From Thermohalobaculum sp039026375 (lineage in GTDB: Bacteria > Pseudomonadota > Alphaproteobacteria > Rhodobacterales > Rhodobacteraceae), in assembly GCA_039026375.1 (NCBI GenBank), contig JBCCML010000017.1:18491-82490 (forward strand): a stretch of DNA of 64,000 nt, in the 5' to 3' direction. A model generated the notes under the pieces. It did no database searches. It had not been told where the DNA came from and saw only the letters and a list, made by a program, of their open reading frames with translations. Position numbers and translations under genes: made by a program. Of this stretch, positions 18,545 to 27,744 are shown piece after piece; positions within the stretch are counted from its first letter, which is position 1, and each line of letters opens with the position of its first letter.

Positions 18545-19318
18545 ATGGCTTGGCTGGAGGACGCGCGGACACCTGACGGCCTGCGCCTGTACGCGATGGG
18601 CGATATCCATGGCTGTGTCGCCGCTCTGGCGCGGCGCTATCAGGCGATACGCGCGGATCTGGCGACGAACCCTGTCACCGACTATCGCATTATCTTGCTG
18701 GGTGACCTTGTGGATCGAGGGCCAGACAGCCCGGGCGTGCTGGACTGGCTGATTGCCGGAGTGGCCGCCGATCCGCGCGTCATGTCCGTGCGCGGCAACC
18801 ACGATACCTATCTCAGCGCGTTTATGGCCAATCCAATGACCGACACGTTCTGGGGATGGGCCAGTTATGGCGGCGCCAAGACCATGGCCGATTATGGCGT
18901 CGCACCGGACCGCATCGATCCGGACCTGGATGGGTGGGAGCGGCGCGCCCTGCATGCGGACCTTAGCCGGCTGGTCCCGGACAGCCATCTGGCGTTGATC
19001 CGTGGCCTTCCGGTGACCCTGATCTTTGGCGACTATCTGTTCGTGCATGCGGGTCTGCGGCCTGGCATACCGCTGGAGCGACAGGACGAGGAGGATCTGA
19101 TCTGGATCCGCGAGCCGTTCTTGTCCGCGCCCGATGCCTACAGCCATGTGGTCGTACACGGACATACAGTTTCGGCCAGCGTCGATGTGCGCCGCAATCG
19201 GATTGGCATTGATACGGGATTGGTGTTTGGGCGCGAGCTGAGCTGTCTGGTGCTGGAGGGGGATGCCCGCTGCCTGCTGGGGGATGACGGTCGGCGGCCC
19301 CTACCCGATCCGGGCTAA
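18545..19318 (+). CDS. Metallophosphoesterase, Ser/Thr protein phosphatase family
   Basis: This 257-residue protein has all the PPP-family metal motifs: GDIHG (about residues 20-24), GDLVDRGPDS, RGNHD and a late VVHGHT. This layout matches bacterial PrpA/PrpE-type phosphatases and symmetrical Ap4A hydrolase relatives. The substrate (phosphoprotein or dinucleotide) cannot be decided from sequence. It follows the rpsU terminator, so it should have its own promoter in the short spacer. It overlaps the convergent alpha/beta hydrolase by 4 bases. Confidence 0.88.
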   Translation: MAWLEDARTPDGLRLYAMGDIHGCVAALARRYQAIRADLATNPVTDYRIILLGDLVDRGPDSPGVLDWLIAGVAADPRVMSVRGNHDTYLSAFMANPMTDTFWGWASYGGAKTMADYGVAPDRIDPDLDGWERRALHADLSRLVPDSHLALIRGLPVTLIFGDYLFVHAGLRPGIPLERQDEEDLIWIREPFLSAPDAYSHVVVHGHTVSASVDVRRNRIGIDTGLVFGRELSCLVLEGDARCLLGDDGRRPLPDPG

Positions 19319-20112
19319 GGCGCCAGCGCCTCAATGAACGCGATGACGTCCCGCCCGGCACCGTAGAGGCGCAGGTCGTTATGGCGCCCGCCGGGATAAG
19401 TGACGAATTCCTTTGGCTGCCCGGCGGCGGCGTACAACGCCCTGCCATGCGCGATCGGAATGATCCGGTCGGCATCGCCGTGCAGCACCAGCAGCGGCGC
19501 GTTGATCTGGTCGATCACCTCAACCGAGGCCCAGTGCTCATCCCACAGCAGCAAGCACGCGGGCACCCAGGGATAGTGATGACGGGCCGTCTCGCAGAGG
19601 CGCGCAAAGGGTGTCTCCAGCACCAGGGCCTGCACGGGGCGTTGGGCCGCCACCTGCGTGGCCAGGGCGGCGCCCAGCGACGAGCCGTAGATAACCGGCG
19701 GAGCATCCAGAAGCGCATCGTAGACGGCCAGGGCGTCGGCTGTCAGCGCCGCCTGCGAGGGCGCGCCGGGCGCGCCACCAGCACCGCGATAGTTCAGTGC
19801 CACAACGCCAAAGCCCGCCAGTGCCAGTTCCTGCAGGCGGGGGGCCGCGGCGGGCAGTGACCCGGCATTGCCCATGAAGTAGAGGATCGTTGGACGCCCC
19901 GGCGCCGGGTCGACCACCCAGGTATAGACCGGGATGCCGTCGGGCGCCTGGACTTCGGCAATGCGGGCGCCGCTGACGCCCGCCACCTGGGTTGCCACGG
20001 GCCAGTCCCGAAACGGGTAGATCAGCTGGTGCCGAAAGAGAAGGAGCGCCGCCACGGCGACGCTCCATCCCAGGATCAGTGTCAGCGCCAGCCGGACAAG
20101 CCAGCGCCGCAT
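19315..20112 (-). CDS. Membrane-anchored alpha/beta hydrolase
   Basis: This 265-residue protein has an N-terminal membrane helix (about residues 6-26) and an alpha/beta-hydrolase fold. The nucleophile elbow is GSSLG (Ser about residue 148), with an Asp in the HGDADRI motif and a late His in GGRHNDL completing the triad. The oxyanion-region MGNAG motif matches the BEM46/ABHD13-like group. The location is probably inner membrane with a periplasmic active site. The substrate is unknown. It shares no spacing with pntB (4-base gap), which suggests distal co-transcription with the pnt operon. Confidence 0.82.
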   Translation of the reverse strand: MRRWLVRLALTLILGWSVAVAALLLFRHQLIYPFRDWPVATQVAGVSGARIAEVQAPDGIPVYTWVVDPAPGRPTILYFMGNAGSLPAAAPRLQELALAGFGVVALNYRGAGGAPGAPSQAALTADALAVYDALLDAPPVIYGSSLGAALATQVAAQRPVQALVLETPFARLCETARHHYPWVPACLLLWDEHWASVEVIDQINAPLLVLHGDADRIIPIAHGRALYAAAGQPKEFVTYPGGRHNDLRLYGAGRDVIAFIEALAP

Positions 20113-20116
20113 GACG

Positions 20117-21514
20117 TCAGTCCATCGCCTTGACGATGTCCTCGGTCATCTTCTTCGCGTCGCCCAGCAGCATCATGGTCTGATCCATGAAGAACAGCGG
20201 GTTCTGGACACCGGCATAGCCCGAGCCCAACGAGCGTTTGACGAACAGCACCGTCTTGGCCTTCTCGACGTCCAGCACCGGCATGCCAGCGATGGGCGAC
20301 TTTGGATCGGTCTTGGCCGAGGGGTTGGTGACGTCGTTCGCGCCGATGACATAGACGACGTCAGTCTGGCTGAACTCGGAGTTGATGTCCTCCAGCTCAA
20401 AGACTTCGTCGTAGGGCACATTCGCCTCGGCCAGCAGCACGTTCATGTGGCCAGGCATACGCCCCGCAACCGGGTGGATCGCGTACTTCACCTCGACGCC
20501 CGCTTCCTTCAGCTTGTCGCCCATCTCGCGCAGCGCGTGCTGCGCCTGGGCGACCGCCATGCCGTAGCCGGGCACGATGATCACCGAACCGGCGTTCTGC
20601 ATGATAAAGGCCGCATCGTCGGCCGAGCCGCGCTTGACGGGCCGTTCCTCGACCTCGCCACCGCCGGCCGCCGCATCATCGCCCCCGAAGCCACCCAGGA
20701 TGACCGAGATGAACGAGCGGTTCATGCCGGCGCACATGATGTAGCTGAGGATCGCGCCCGAGGCACCGACCAGCGAACCGGTGATGATCAGCGCGGTGTT
20801 GCCCAGCGTGAAGCCGATGCCGGCCGCGGCCCACCCCGAATAGGAGTTCAGCATCGACACAACCACGGGCATGTCGGCGCCGCCGATCGGGATGATGATC
20901 AGCACACCCAGCACGAACGAGGCGATGACGATCAGCCAGAACCAGCCGGTCCATTGCGTCGTGATCAGCAGCACCACCATGATGACGATGGCCGCCGCCA
21001 GCGCCATGTTGATCAGGTGGCGCGAGGGCAACAGGATCGGGGCACCGGACATACGCCCGTCAAGCTTGGCGAACGCGATGACCGAACCGGTGAACGTGAT
21101 CGCCCCAATCGCGACTCCGATCGCCATTTCGATGATCGATGCGGTCTTGATGTTGCCGACCGTGCCGATGTCGAAGGCTTCGGGCGAGTACAAGGCACCG
21201 CCTGCCACGAACACGGCTGCCAGACCGACGAGGCTATGGAAGAAGGCCACCAGCTGGGGCATCTTCGTCATCTCGACGTTCTTGGCGATGACACCGCCGA
21301 TGGAGCCACCGATCCCCAGCGCGATCAGAAGCAGGAACCAGCCCAGCCCCGAATCCGGCGGGTAAACGATCAGCGTGGTGAGGATTGCGATCCCCATGCC
21401 CGCCATGCCGTAGCGGTTACCCTGGACCGAGGTCGTCGGGTGGCTTAGCCCCCGCAGGGCCAGGATGAACAGAACGCCCGAAATCAGATAGGCGAATGCA
21501 GCGAAATTAGCCAT
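20117..21514 (-). CDS. pntB: NAD(P) transhydrogenase beta subunit
   Basis: This 465-residue subunit carries about nine membrane helices and the NADP(H)-binding domain III at the C-terminus (GYGMAVAQAQ and the late SLGSGYAGVQNPLFF region). With PntAA and PntAB it forms the proton-translocating transhydrogenase, which makes NADPH from NADH at the expense of proton-motive force. It is the last of three subunit genes transcribed on the minus strand. The three-subunit arrangement is typical of Rhodobacterales, in contrast to the two-chain enzyme of enterobacteria. Confidence 0.97.
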   Translation of the reverse strand: MANFAAFAYLISGVLFILALRGLSHPTTSVQGNRYGMAGMGIAILTTLIVYPPDSGLGWFLLLIALGIGGSIGGVIAKNVEMTKMPQLVAFFHSLVGLAAVFVAGGALYSPEAFDIGTVGNIKTASIIEMAIGVAIGAITFTGSVIAFAKLDGRMSGAPILLPSRHLINMALAAAIVIMVVLLITTQWTGWFWLIVIASFVLGVLIIIPIGGADMPVVVSMLNSYSGWAAAGIGFTLGNTALIITGSLVGASGAILSYIMCAGMNRSFISVILGGFGGDDAAAGGGEVEERPVKRGSADDAAFIMQNAGSVIIVPGYGMAVAQAQHALREMGDKLKEAGVEVKYAIHPVAGRMPGHMNVLLAEANVPYDEVFELEDINSEFSQTDVVYVIGANDVTNPSAKTDPKSPIAGMPVLDVEKAKTVLFVKRSLGSGYAGVQNPLFFMDQTMMLLGDAKKMTEDIVKAMD

Positions 21515-21526
21515 TTAACCCGCCCC

Positions 21527-21964
21527 TCAGTCTTTTTTCTTGTACATGGCGAGCATGCGTTCGGTGACCATGAAGCCGCCGAAGATGTTCACGGATGCCA
21601 GTGCTACCGCGATGAAGCCCATGATCCGGGTCAGCACGGTGCCGCCGTCTTGAGCGCCCGCGCCCAGCGCGATGATTCCGCCGACCACAATGACCGACGA
21701 GATCGCATTGGTGACCGACATCAGCGGCGTGTGCAGCGCCGGGGTCACCGACCAGACCACGTAGTAGCCGACGAAACAGGCCATCGCGAAAATGGACAGC
21801 TGAAAGAAGAAGGGATCGATGCCGCTGCTGCCGGCGGCCGCCGCGGCCCCGGTTGCTGCAGCCGCAGCCGCCGCTTCGGACGCCTGACCGGCCATGTCAG
21901 CCAGGTTCTTGGCGGCCTCGGCCAGTTCGTTGGCCGCGTCCTTGACTTGGTCGAAATTCGCCAT
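21527..21964 (-). CDS. pntAB: NAD(P) transhydrogenase alpha subunit 2
   Basis: This 145-residue membrane subunit has a Glu/Ala-rich N-terminal extension (residues 1-50, helical, low complexity) and three to four membrane helices. The motif GYYVVWSVTPALHTPLMSVTN, read across residues 65-85, is diagnostic of the alpha-chain membrane domain. It lies 3 bases from pntAA and 12 bases from pntB. Confidence 0.95.
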   Translation of the reverse strand: MANFDQVKDAANELAEAAKNLADMAGQASEAAAAAAATGAAAAAGSSGIDPFFFQLSIFAMACFVGYYVVWSVTPALHTPLMSVTNAISSVIVVGGIIALGAGAQDGGTVLTRIMGFIAVALASVNIFGGFMVTERMLAMYKKKD

Positions 21965-21967
21965 GGA

Positions 21968-23107
21968 TCAGGCCTCCTCGGTCGTCAGGTTGGGGTGGAC
22001 GACAGCGCCGTCTTTGGACAGGCGAATGCCCTGGACCAGCTCGTCTTCTTCATCAAGCTCGAACGCCCCGCCTTCACCGATGAAGGGTGTCAGGAAGTTC
22101 ACGTGGTTGCGTGCAAACAGGGCCGAAGCATCCGCTGCCAGGCGGCCCGGCATGTTGGCATAGCCGATGATCAGCACGCCGTTATCGGTGGTCACGGCCT
22201 CACCGTGCTTGGTGCCAGCGACGTTACCGCCCTGTTCCGAGGCCAGATCAACGATGACCGAGCCCGGCTTCATCGAGGCGACCATTTCCGCATCCACCAG
22301 GATTGGCGCCGCGCGGCCCGGGATCAGCGCCGTGGTAATGACGATGTCCTGCTTGGCGATGTGGCCAGCGACCAGTTCTGCCTGCTGCTTTTTGTAACCG
22401 TCCGACATCTCTTTGGCGTAACCGCTGGAGGTCTGGGCCTGCTCGAACTCTTCGTTCTTCACGGCGATGAACTTGGCGCCCAACGAGGCGACCTGTTCTT
22501 CGGTCGCCGGGCGCACGTCCGTGGCGGTCACGATGGCGCCGAGGCGGCGCGCAGTGGCGATGGCCTGCAGACCGGCAACACCGACACCCATGATGAAGGT
22601 CTTGGCGGGTGCCACAGTGCCTGCTGCCGTCATCATCTGGGGCATGCCTTTGCCGTAGGCGTTGGCTGCTTCCAGCACCGATTTGTAACCGGCCAAGTTT
22701 GCCTGCGACGACAGAACGTCCATCGACTGTGCCCGGGTAATTCGGGGCATAAACTCCATGGCGTAGCAATCGACACCCGACTTGGTCAGTTTGTCCAGCA
22801 TCGCGCGGTCGCTGTAGGGCGCCATGACACAGAACAGTTTCTGGCCCTTTTTCAGAGCCTTAGCCTCGGCGTCCGTGGGGCGCTGCACCTTCAGAACAAC
22901 ATCGGCGCCGGTCACCGTGTCCTTGAAATTACCGGCCATGGTGGCGCCTGCATCGGCATACTCGCTGTCCGGAATGCTGGCGGTTTGGCCGGCGCCGCTT
23001 TCCACGGTTACCTCGGCGCCCAGTTTGATCAGCTTCTTGACGGTTTCCGGCGTGGTCGCCACGCGCGTCTCGTGCTCTCGCGTTTCCTTGGGTACGGCAA
23101 TCTTCAT
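21968..23107 (-). CDS. pntAA: NAD(P) transhydrogenase alpha subunit 1
   Basis: This 379-residue soluble NAD(H)-binding subunit (domain I) begins with the family sequence MKIAVPKETREHETRVA and contains an RDVMS-like mobile region. The dinucleotide-binding region (VGVAGLQAIATARRLGA, about residues 170-186) is intact. It is the first gene of the pnt operon. A C-rich hairpin lies in its 5' leader (23144-23159). Confidence 0.96.
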   Translation of the reverse strand: MKIAVPKETREHETRVATTPETVKKLIKLGAEVTVESGAGQTASIPDSEYADAGATMAGNFKDTVTGADVVLKVQRPTDAEAKALKKGQKLFCVMAPYSDRAMLDKLTKSGVDCYAMEFMPRITRAQSMDVLSSQANLAGYKSVLEAANAYGKGMPQMMTAAGTVAPAKTFIMGVGVAGLQAIATARRLGAIVTATDVRPATEEQVASLGAKFIAVKNEEFEQAQTSSGYAKEMSDGYKKQQAELVAGHIAKQDIVITTALIPGRAAPILVDAEMVASMKPGSVIVDLASEQGGNVAGTKHGEAVTTDNGVLIIGYANMPGRLAADASALFARNHVNFLTPFIGEGGAFELDEEDELVQGIRLSKDGAVVHPNLTTEEA

Positions 23108-23143
23108 ATGTTCTTGTCCCTGTCAGCAGCAAAAGGGGTGCCG

Positions 23144-23159
23144 CCCCTCCGCAGAGGGG
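23144..23159 (-). terminator. Hairpin between coxIV-like gene and pntAA
   Basis: CCCCTC and GAGGGG flank a 4-base loop in the 90-base spacer between the cytochrome-oxidase subunit gene and pntAA. It could terminate the upstream transcript or form part of the pntAA leader. No convincing U-run follows it on the minus strand. Confidence 0.4.
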
Positions 23160-23197
23160 TGCCCGAGCGACGCCTATAATCGAACCGAAGAGCTAGG

Positions 23198-23332
23198 TTA
23201 AGTCTGAGTCAGCGCCAAAAAGGCCAGCGCCGCGGCAATGATGATCAGCGCCCAAACTGTCAGGCGCATAAAGCCGGCAAATGCGCGCTCTTGTTCGGTC
23301 GTGTCCATCGAGCCGTGTTCGTGGTCAGCCAT
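23198..23332 (-). CDS. aa3-type cytochrome c oxidase subunit IV
   Basis: This 44-residue single-helix protein fits the bacterial CoxIV family, a small accessory subunit of alphaproteobacterial aa3 oxidase. It has an acidic/His N-terminus (MADHEHG) followed by MDTTEQERAFAGF, and a hydrophobic helix at the C-terminus. ATG 23332 follows a G-rich ribosome-binding site. The longer frame back to 23398 lacks family similarity. The large oxidase subunits are not in the window. Confidence 0.82.
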   Translation of the reverse strand: MADHEHGSMDTTEQERAFAGFMRLTVWALIIIAAALAFLALTQT

Positions 23333-23425
23333 GTTAACCCCCATGGTTCGACGCGAAAGCGCCGCGCTGCGTTGTAGTGCGGTTACCCCGCCATTCAATG
23401 ATCGATCTGCTTGGTTTACGCAAGA

Positions 23426-23908
23426 TTAGGTCGTCTCTGATGTTTCGGCCTCGCTGCCGGTTTCCAGCGTGGCCCGCATGTCAAAGCCGATCCGGGTCGG
23501 TGTCTCGCCCAACTTTGGCGCAGCGCGCAGCATCACGTTCAGCTGGCTGACATGCTGGACCAGCTGGGTGCGCGCCCCGGACGGGTCCGCCCCGTAGAAG
23601 GTGACGATGTCGGGTGCGAAGTATCCCATGCCCTGGATGTGCAGCATCCCGGCGTCCGATCCGGCAAAGCCCATGGCTACCTCTTGCTCGGGATCCAGGC
23701 CTTCCTCGAACTTCTGGACGTAGAGGATCAGGCGCTCATACGCCCACTGGGCGGGTGATTTCTGCTGCGGATCTGTTTGGGCCACAGCAGCGGGCAGGGG
23801 CTGGCGTTCAGCGCAGTCGCCTTCCGGGCAGTCTGTGCGGTAGACACCTGCGTCGGGCAGGACAGGTTCCGTGCGGAGCTGTGCGCTGACTTTGTATTCG
23901 ATGCTCAC
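23426..23908 (-). CDS. Conserved hypothetical protein (DUF6173-like)
   Basis: This 160-residue cytoplasmic protein has a conserved-looking core around KSPAQWAYERLILYVQKFEEGL and an IQGMGYFAPDIVTFYG segment, resembling a Rhodobacteraceae family that I recall as DUF6173. It has no signal peptide or known catalytic motif. Its start overlaps the stop of the MBL-fold gene by 4 bases, so it is the third gene of the acyl-CoA dehydrogenase operon. Function unknown. Confidence 0.65.
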   Translation of the reverse strand: MSIEYKVSAQLRTEPVLPDAGVYRTDCPEGDCAERQPLPAAVAQTDPQQKSPAQWAYERLILYVQKFEEGLDPEQEVAMGFAGSDAGMLHIQGMGYFAPDIVTFYGADPSGARTQLVQHVSQLNVMLRAAPKLGETPTRIGFDMRATLETGSEAETSETT

Positions 23909-24939
23909 GCTTGCGTCCTCTCGTAGTGCCAGGCGCCATCTTTCAGGTGACGGCTGACCCGCCCCGACTGATGCAGATAATTCATGTGCGCGACCGATTC
24001 GGCCAGGGCAAGGCCGTACTGCTTGCCGCCGATCTCGCGCTTGAAGATCGGCGTGAACAGCTGAGCCGCGGTGCGCGGTCCCTGTTCCAAGGCGCCCAGG
24101 ATCCTGTCCAGCGCATGTTCGTGGTTCTCGATCAGCTGTGTCAGCCGATGGGCTGCCCCGCGAAACGGCAGCTTATGGCCTGGTAGGATCAGGTGGTCGT
24201 CGCCACCGACCACGTCGCGAAAGACCCGGCAACTATCCAACCAGTCGGCCAAGGGGTTGGCCTCGGGCTCTGACGGGTAGACACCGATGTTCGACGAGAT
24301 TCCGGGGATGATCTGATCTCCCGCCAACACCAGATCGCCTGACCAGAACGTCGCGTGATCCGGGGCATGGCCATGGCCAAATCGCACCTGCCAGTCACGC
24401 CCCCCCATCGCCAGCGTCATACCGTCCTGGAGGACCTGATAGCCCAGTGGAATGGGCGCTGTGCACTGGCTGAAGTTGAACGGGCGTTCCTGCGCGAATT
24501 CGTCCAGCATGTCGGCGGGCATCCCAGCCCGACGGCGAAACGCCAGCTGTTCGGGCGGCGGTAGGTCGTTGTGATCCAACTGCAACATCCGCCCCAGGGT
24601 CCAACCCAGCCGCGTCGCCCAGACCTCGGCCCCGCGGCTGGCAAACCACCCCAGCAGGCCGATATGATCGGGATGGTGGTGGGTCAGCACCACGCGACCC
24701 ACAGGCTTGGCGGCGAGTGCCCCGGACAACAGCGCTTCCCACGCCGTCCGCGACGAGGCCAGATCCATCCCGGTGTCGATCAGCGTCCAGTGGTCCCCTT
24801 CATCCAGGGCGTAGACGTTGACGTGGTCCAGCCGCATCGGCAGCGGCAGGCGCAGCCACAGGATACCTTCGGCCACCTCAACGGCGCTACCGGTGGCCGG
24901 GGGCTCCTCCCAAGGGAAGCGGATGACCGGCGCGTCCAC
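23905..24939 (-). CDS. MBL-fold metallo-hydrolase
   Basis: This 344-residue protein is a metallo-beta-lactamase-fold hydrolase. The HxHxDH motif is present as THHHPDHIG (about residues 86-94), with further metal ligands in GHGHAPDHATFW and a late LPGHKLPF. A C-terminal winged-helix-like region (residues ~260-340) is typical of the LACTB2/glyoxalase II-like subgroup. The gene starts 3 bases after the acyl-CoA dehydrogenase stop, so a thioesterase-like role in the same pathway is plausible. That role is inference. Confidence 0.82.
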   Translation of the reverse strand: MDAPVIRFPWEEPPATGSAVEVAEGILWLRLPLPMRLDHVNVYALDEGDHWTLIDTGMDLASSRTAWEALLSGALAAKPVGRVVLTHHHPDHIGLLGWFASRGAEVWATRLGWTLGRMLQLDHNDLPPPEQLAFRRRAGMPADMLDEFAQERPFNFSQCTAPIPLGYQVLQDGMTLAMGGRDWQVRFGHGHAPDHATFWSGDLVLAGDQIIPGISSNIGVYPSEPEANPLADWLDSCRVFRDVVGGDDHLILPGHKLPFRGAAHRLTQLIENHEHALDRILGALEQGPRTAAQLFTPIFKREIGGKQYGLALAESVAHMNYLHQSGRVSRHLKDGAWHYERTQA

Positions 24940-24942
24940 CGC

Positions 24943-26655
24943 TCAGGCCGTCAGCCGCTCAGCGTCCAGCGCATAAAGCGGCGCCGCCCCCGCTGTGGCC
25001 GCCTGGGCATGTGCGTGCATCTGCGGCAGCACCTGATGAACGTAGAACCGCGCCATCGCCATCCGCGTCTCAGACGGATCCTGCAGCGCGCCCTTCAATA
25101 GGTAATGCGCGCCCAGCGTCTGTCCCCAAGCCTTCAGATAAGGAACAGCCCCGGCAAAGCGGTCATTCATCTCGGGCGCCGACAGCATCCAGCGCGTCAC
25201 GCCAGACAGCTTGGAATGCGCCGCGTTCAGGGCATCCGCCATATCCGGCGCCGTGGCGCGCGCGGCGTCGACCGTGGCCGCGACCTCTGCCAGCAACGCC
25301 TCCGCGGCCTTGCCGCCATCGGCCAGCTTACGACCCACCAGATCCATCGCCTGGATGCCGTTCGTACCCTCGTAGATCGCCGTCACCCGCACATCGCGCA
25401 GGTACTGCGCTGCACCCGTCTCCTCGACAAAGCCCATGCCACCATGCACCTGGATGCCGATCTGGGCGACCTCGATCCCCGTATCGGTTCCAAAGGCCTT
25501 GGCGATCGGGGTCAGGAAAGCCCCGCGGGCTGCCTGTGTGCCGTCCGGATCATCGGCATGCGCCATATCCAGCGACAGCGCGCAATCGTAGCAAATCGCC
25601 CGCGCAACCTGGGTCATCGCCTTCATCGTCATCAGCATGCGGCGGACATCCGCATGACCGACGATGGCATCGCTGCCGTCCGGAGTCCGTCCCTGCTTGC
25701 GGTCAATCGCGTAGGCCATGGCGCGCTGGGTCGCCACCTCGGCAATACCCAGGCCTTCGACGCCCACGCCCAGACGCGCGTTGTTCATCATCGTAAACAT
25801 AGCCGCCATTCCGCCGTTCGGCGGACCAACCATCCAACCGGTGGCGCCGCTATATTCCATCACACAGGTCGGTGAGCCGTGCAGGCCCAGCTTATGTTCC
25901 AGACTGACGGGGCGCAGGCTGTTGGCAACGCCCGGTTCGCCGTTCTCGTCCGGCAGATACTTCGGCACGATGAAAAGGCTGATGCCCTTGGTGCCCGGCG
26001 CGCTGTCGGGCAGCCGAGCCAGGACCAGGTGGCAGACGTTCCGATTCAGATCGTGATCGCCCCACGAGATGTAGATCTTCTGGCCGGACACCGCGTAGGT
26101 GCCGTCGCCGTTCAGCTCGGCCTTTGCGGTCAGAGCACCGACATCGCTGCCCGCCTGCGGTTCGGTCAGGTTCATGGTGCCGTTCCATTCGCCCGAGATC
26201 AGCTTTGGCAGATAGAGCGCCTTGATCTCGTCCGAGGCATGCGCCTCCAGCGCTTCGATCTGGCCCTGCGTCATCAGCGGGTTCAGGCTGAGCGACAGGC
26301 AGGCCGATGCCGCCATTTCGTTGAAATAGGTGGCAAAGCTGATCGGCAGGCCCATGCCGCCATACTCGGGCGCGGCGGAGATACCCATCCAACCGCCTTC
26401 CGCCATGGCGTTATAGGCGTCGTGATAGCCGGGCGCGCAGCGCACCACACCGTTCTCCAACCGGGCGGGGTGCAGATCGCCGTCGCGGTTCACCGGCAGC
26501 AACGCCCCTTCGGCCATTTTGGCGGCCTCCTCGATGATGGCGCGGCGTGTGTCATCGGTAGCATCGCCAAAGCGATCGGTGTCGGCAAGGCGCCCCTGGC
26601 CAACGATACGCTCGGCACAGAAAATCATTTCCTCGATGGGCACGCGGTAGGTCAT
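24943..26655 (-). CDS. Acyl-CoA dehydrogenase, DmdC-like
   Basis: This 570-residue flavoprotein is longer than ordinary acyl-CoA dehydrogenases (~390). It matches the DmdC/FadE-like group, with an N-terminal extension, the usual acyl-CoA dehydrogenase core (LTEPQAGSDVG, then GLHGSPTC) and an extra C-terminal helical domain. The catalytic base is likely the Glu in IYEGTNGIQ (near residue 435). In roseobacters, DmdC oxidises methylmercaptopropionyl-CoA from DMSP. Several paralogues exist, so the substrate is open. ATG 26655 follows AGGAGAG. The ORF upstream to 27000 runs antisense through the Sua5 region. Confidence 0.85.
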   Translation of the reverse strand: MTYRVPIEEMIFCAERIVGQGRLADTDRFGDATDDTRRAIIEEAAKMAEGALLPVNRDGDLHPARLENGVVRCAPGYHDAYNAMAEGGWMGISAAPEYGGMGLPISFATYFNEMAASACLSLSLNPLMTQGQIEALEAHASDEIKALYLPKLISGEWNGTMNLTEPQAGSDVGALTAKAELNGDGTYAVSGQKIYISWGDHDLNRNVCHLVLARLPDSAPGTKGISLFIVPKYLPDENGEPGVANSLRPVSLEHKLGLHGSPTCVMEYSGATGWMVGPPNGGMAAMFTMMNNARLGVGVEGLGIAEVATQRAMAYAIDRKQGRTPDGSDAIVGHADVRRMLMTMKAMTQVARAICYDCALSLDMAHADDPDGTQAARGAFLTPIAKAFGTDTGIEVAQIGIQVHGGMGFVEETGAAQYLRDVRVTAIYEGTNGIQAMDLVGRKLADGGKAAEALLAEVAATVDAARATAPDMADALNAAHSKLSGVTRWMLSAPEMNDRFAGAVPYLKAWGQTLGAHYLLKGALQDPSETRMAMARFYVHQVLPQMHAHAQAATAGAAPLYALDAERLTA

Positions 26656-26805
26656 CTTTCTCTCCTGCCTGCGGGCTTGCGGCCTGGTTCGGTCCAGGCT
26701 AGCGGATCGCCAGCGAAAACGATAGAAGTTGACGCGCACGTAAATCGATTTCAGTCCGGCGGCAAGGCGACCGGCTGTCACAACGCGACCAGAACACGCC
26801 GGGCA

Positions 26806-27744
26806 ATGACCGATACCCTGACACTGCCAGCAGATGAGGACGGGATCGCTCGCGCGGCCGAGATGCTGTTGACGGGCCAGCTGGTCGCCTTCCCGACGGA
26901 GACGGTCTACGGCCTGGGCGGCATCGCGACATCTGGCGCGGCGGTGGCTGAGATCTTTGCCGCCAAAGGCCGGCCGCAGTTCAATCCATTGATCGCTCAT
27001 GTGGCAGACCTGGCTGCGGCTGAGCGTCTGGTCGAGTTAACTCCGATAGGCGAGAAGTTTGCCCAGGCGTTTTGGCCAGGGCCGCTGACCTTGGTGGCGC
27101 CGCAACGGGCCGGGAGCGGCATCGCGGACCTGGCCGCAGCCGGATTGCCGACGCTGGCAGTCCGCGTGCCAGCCGCACCGGTGGCGCAGGCACTGCTGGC
27201 CCAGGTGGGCCTGCCGGTGGCCGCACCGTCGGCCAACCCATCGGGTAAGGTCAGCCCCACAACGGCTAAGCACGTTCTGGACGGGTTGGGTGGCAGGATC
27301 GCTGCCGTTCTCGACGGTGGCCCCTGCCCCGTCGGCCTGGAGTCGACGATTGTCGGACTTGGTGGACCGGACGGGCCCTGTCTACTGCGTCCGGGCGGGC
27401 TGCCCACCGAGGAGATCGAGGCCGTTCTGGGACAACCCTTGGCGTCGGCAGGCAACGCGATCACCGCGCCGGGGCAACTGGCCAGCCACTATGCGCCCGA
27501 GGCGACGATCCGCCTGAACGCGACCTCAGCAGTGCCAGGCGAGGTTTACTTGGGCTTTGGCGCCGGTCCAGCCGACCTGTCGCTGTCGGAGACGGGCGAC
27601 CTGATAGAGGCGGCGGCAAACCTATTCGCGGCGCTGCGCAGTCTGGACGCCCACGGCATGCCGATCGCCGTCGCACCAATGCCCGAGACAGGGCTCGGGC
27701 GCGCCATCAACGACCGTCTGCGCCGGGCAGCCGCGCCGCGCTAG
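26806..27744 (+). CDS. L-threonylcarbamoyladenylate synthase (Sua5 type)
   Basis: Sua5/YrdC makes threonylcarbamoyl-AMP for the t6A modification of ANN-decoding tRNAs. The 312-residue protein has the YrdC domain (residues ~10-200; FPTETVYGLG near 29-38, KGRPQFNPLI, APSANPSG) plus the C-terminal Sua5 domain, and the linker signature APGQLASHYAP. The longer Sua5 form is therefore likely. ATG 26806 follows the divergent acyl-CoA dehydrogenase by 150 bases. The stop overlaps a convergent small lipoprotein by 4 bases. Confidence 0.93.
   Translation: MTDTLTLPADEDGIARAAEMLLTGQLVAFPTETVYGLGGIATSGAAVAEIFAAKGRPQFNPLIAHVADLAAAERLVELTPIGEKFAQAFWPGPLTLVAPQRAGSGIADLAAAGLPTLAVRVPAAPVAQALLAQVGLPVAAPSANPSGKVSPTTAKHVLDGLGGRIAAVLDGGPCPVGLESTIVGLGGPDGPCLLRPGGLPTEEIEAVLGQPLASAGNAITAPGQLASHYAPEATIRLNATSAVPGEVYLGFGAGPADLSLSETGDLIEAAANLFAALRSLDAHGMPIAVAPMPETGLGRAINDRLRRAAAPR

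Noticed and set aside
18152..19165. N-terminal extension of the COQ9 frame
   Set aside because: The additional 338 codons run antisense through rpsU and the phosphatase and have no family similarity, so ATG 18151 is used.
20111..21448. 445-codon plus-strand ORF antisense to pntB
   Set aside because: It is composed of His/Arg/Asp-rich low-complexity residues typical of antisense frames in GC-rich genes. PntB is clearly the coding strand.
21650..23179. 509-codon plus-strand ORF antisense to pntAB and pntAA
   Set aside because: It is again a low-complexity antisense frame. The subunit genes on the minus strand have strong family matches.
26656..27000. N-terminal extension of the acyl-CoA dehydrogenase frame
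   Set aside because: It runs antisense into the sua5 gene. A good ribosome-binding site is found before ATG 26655.
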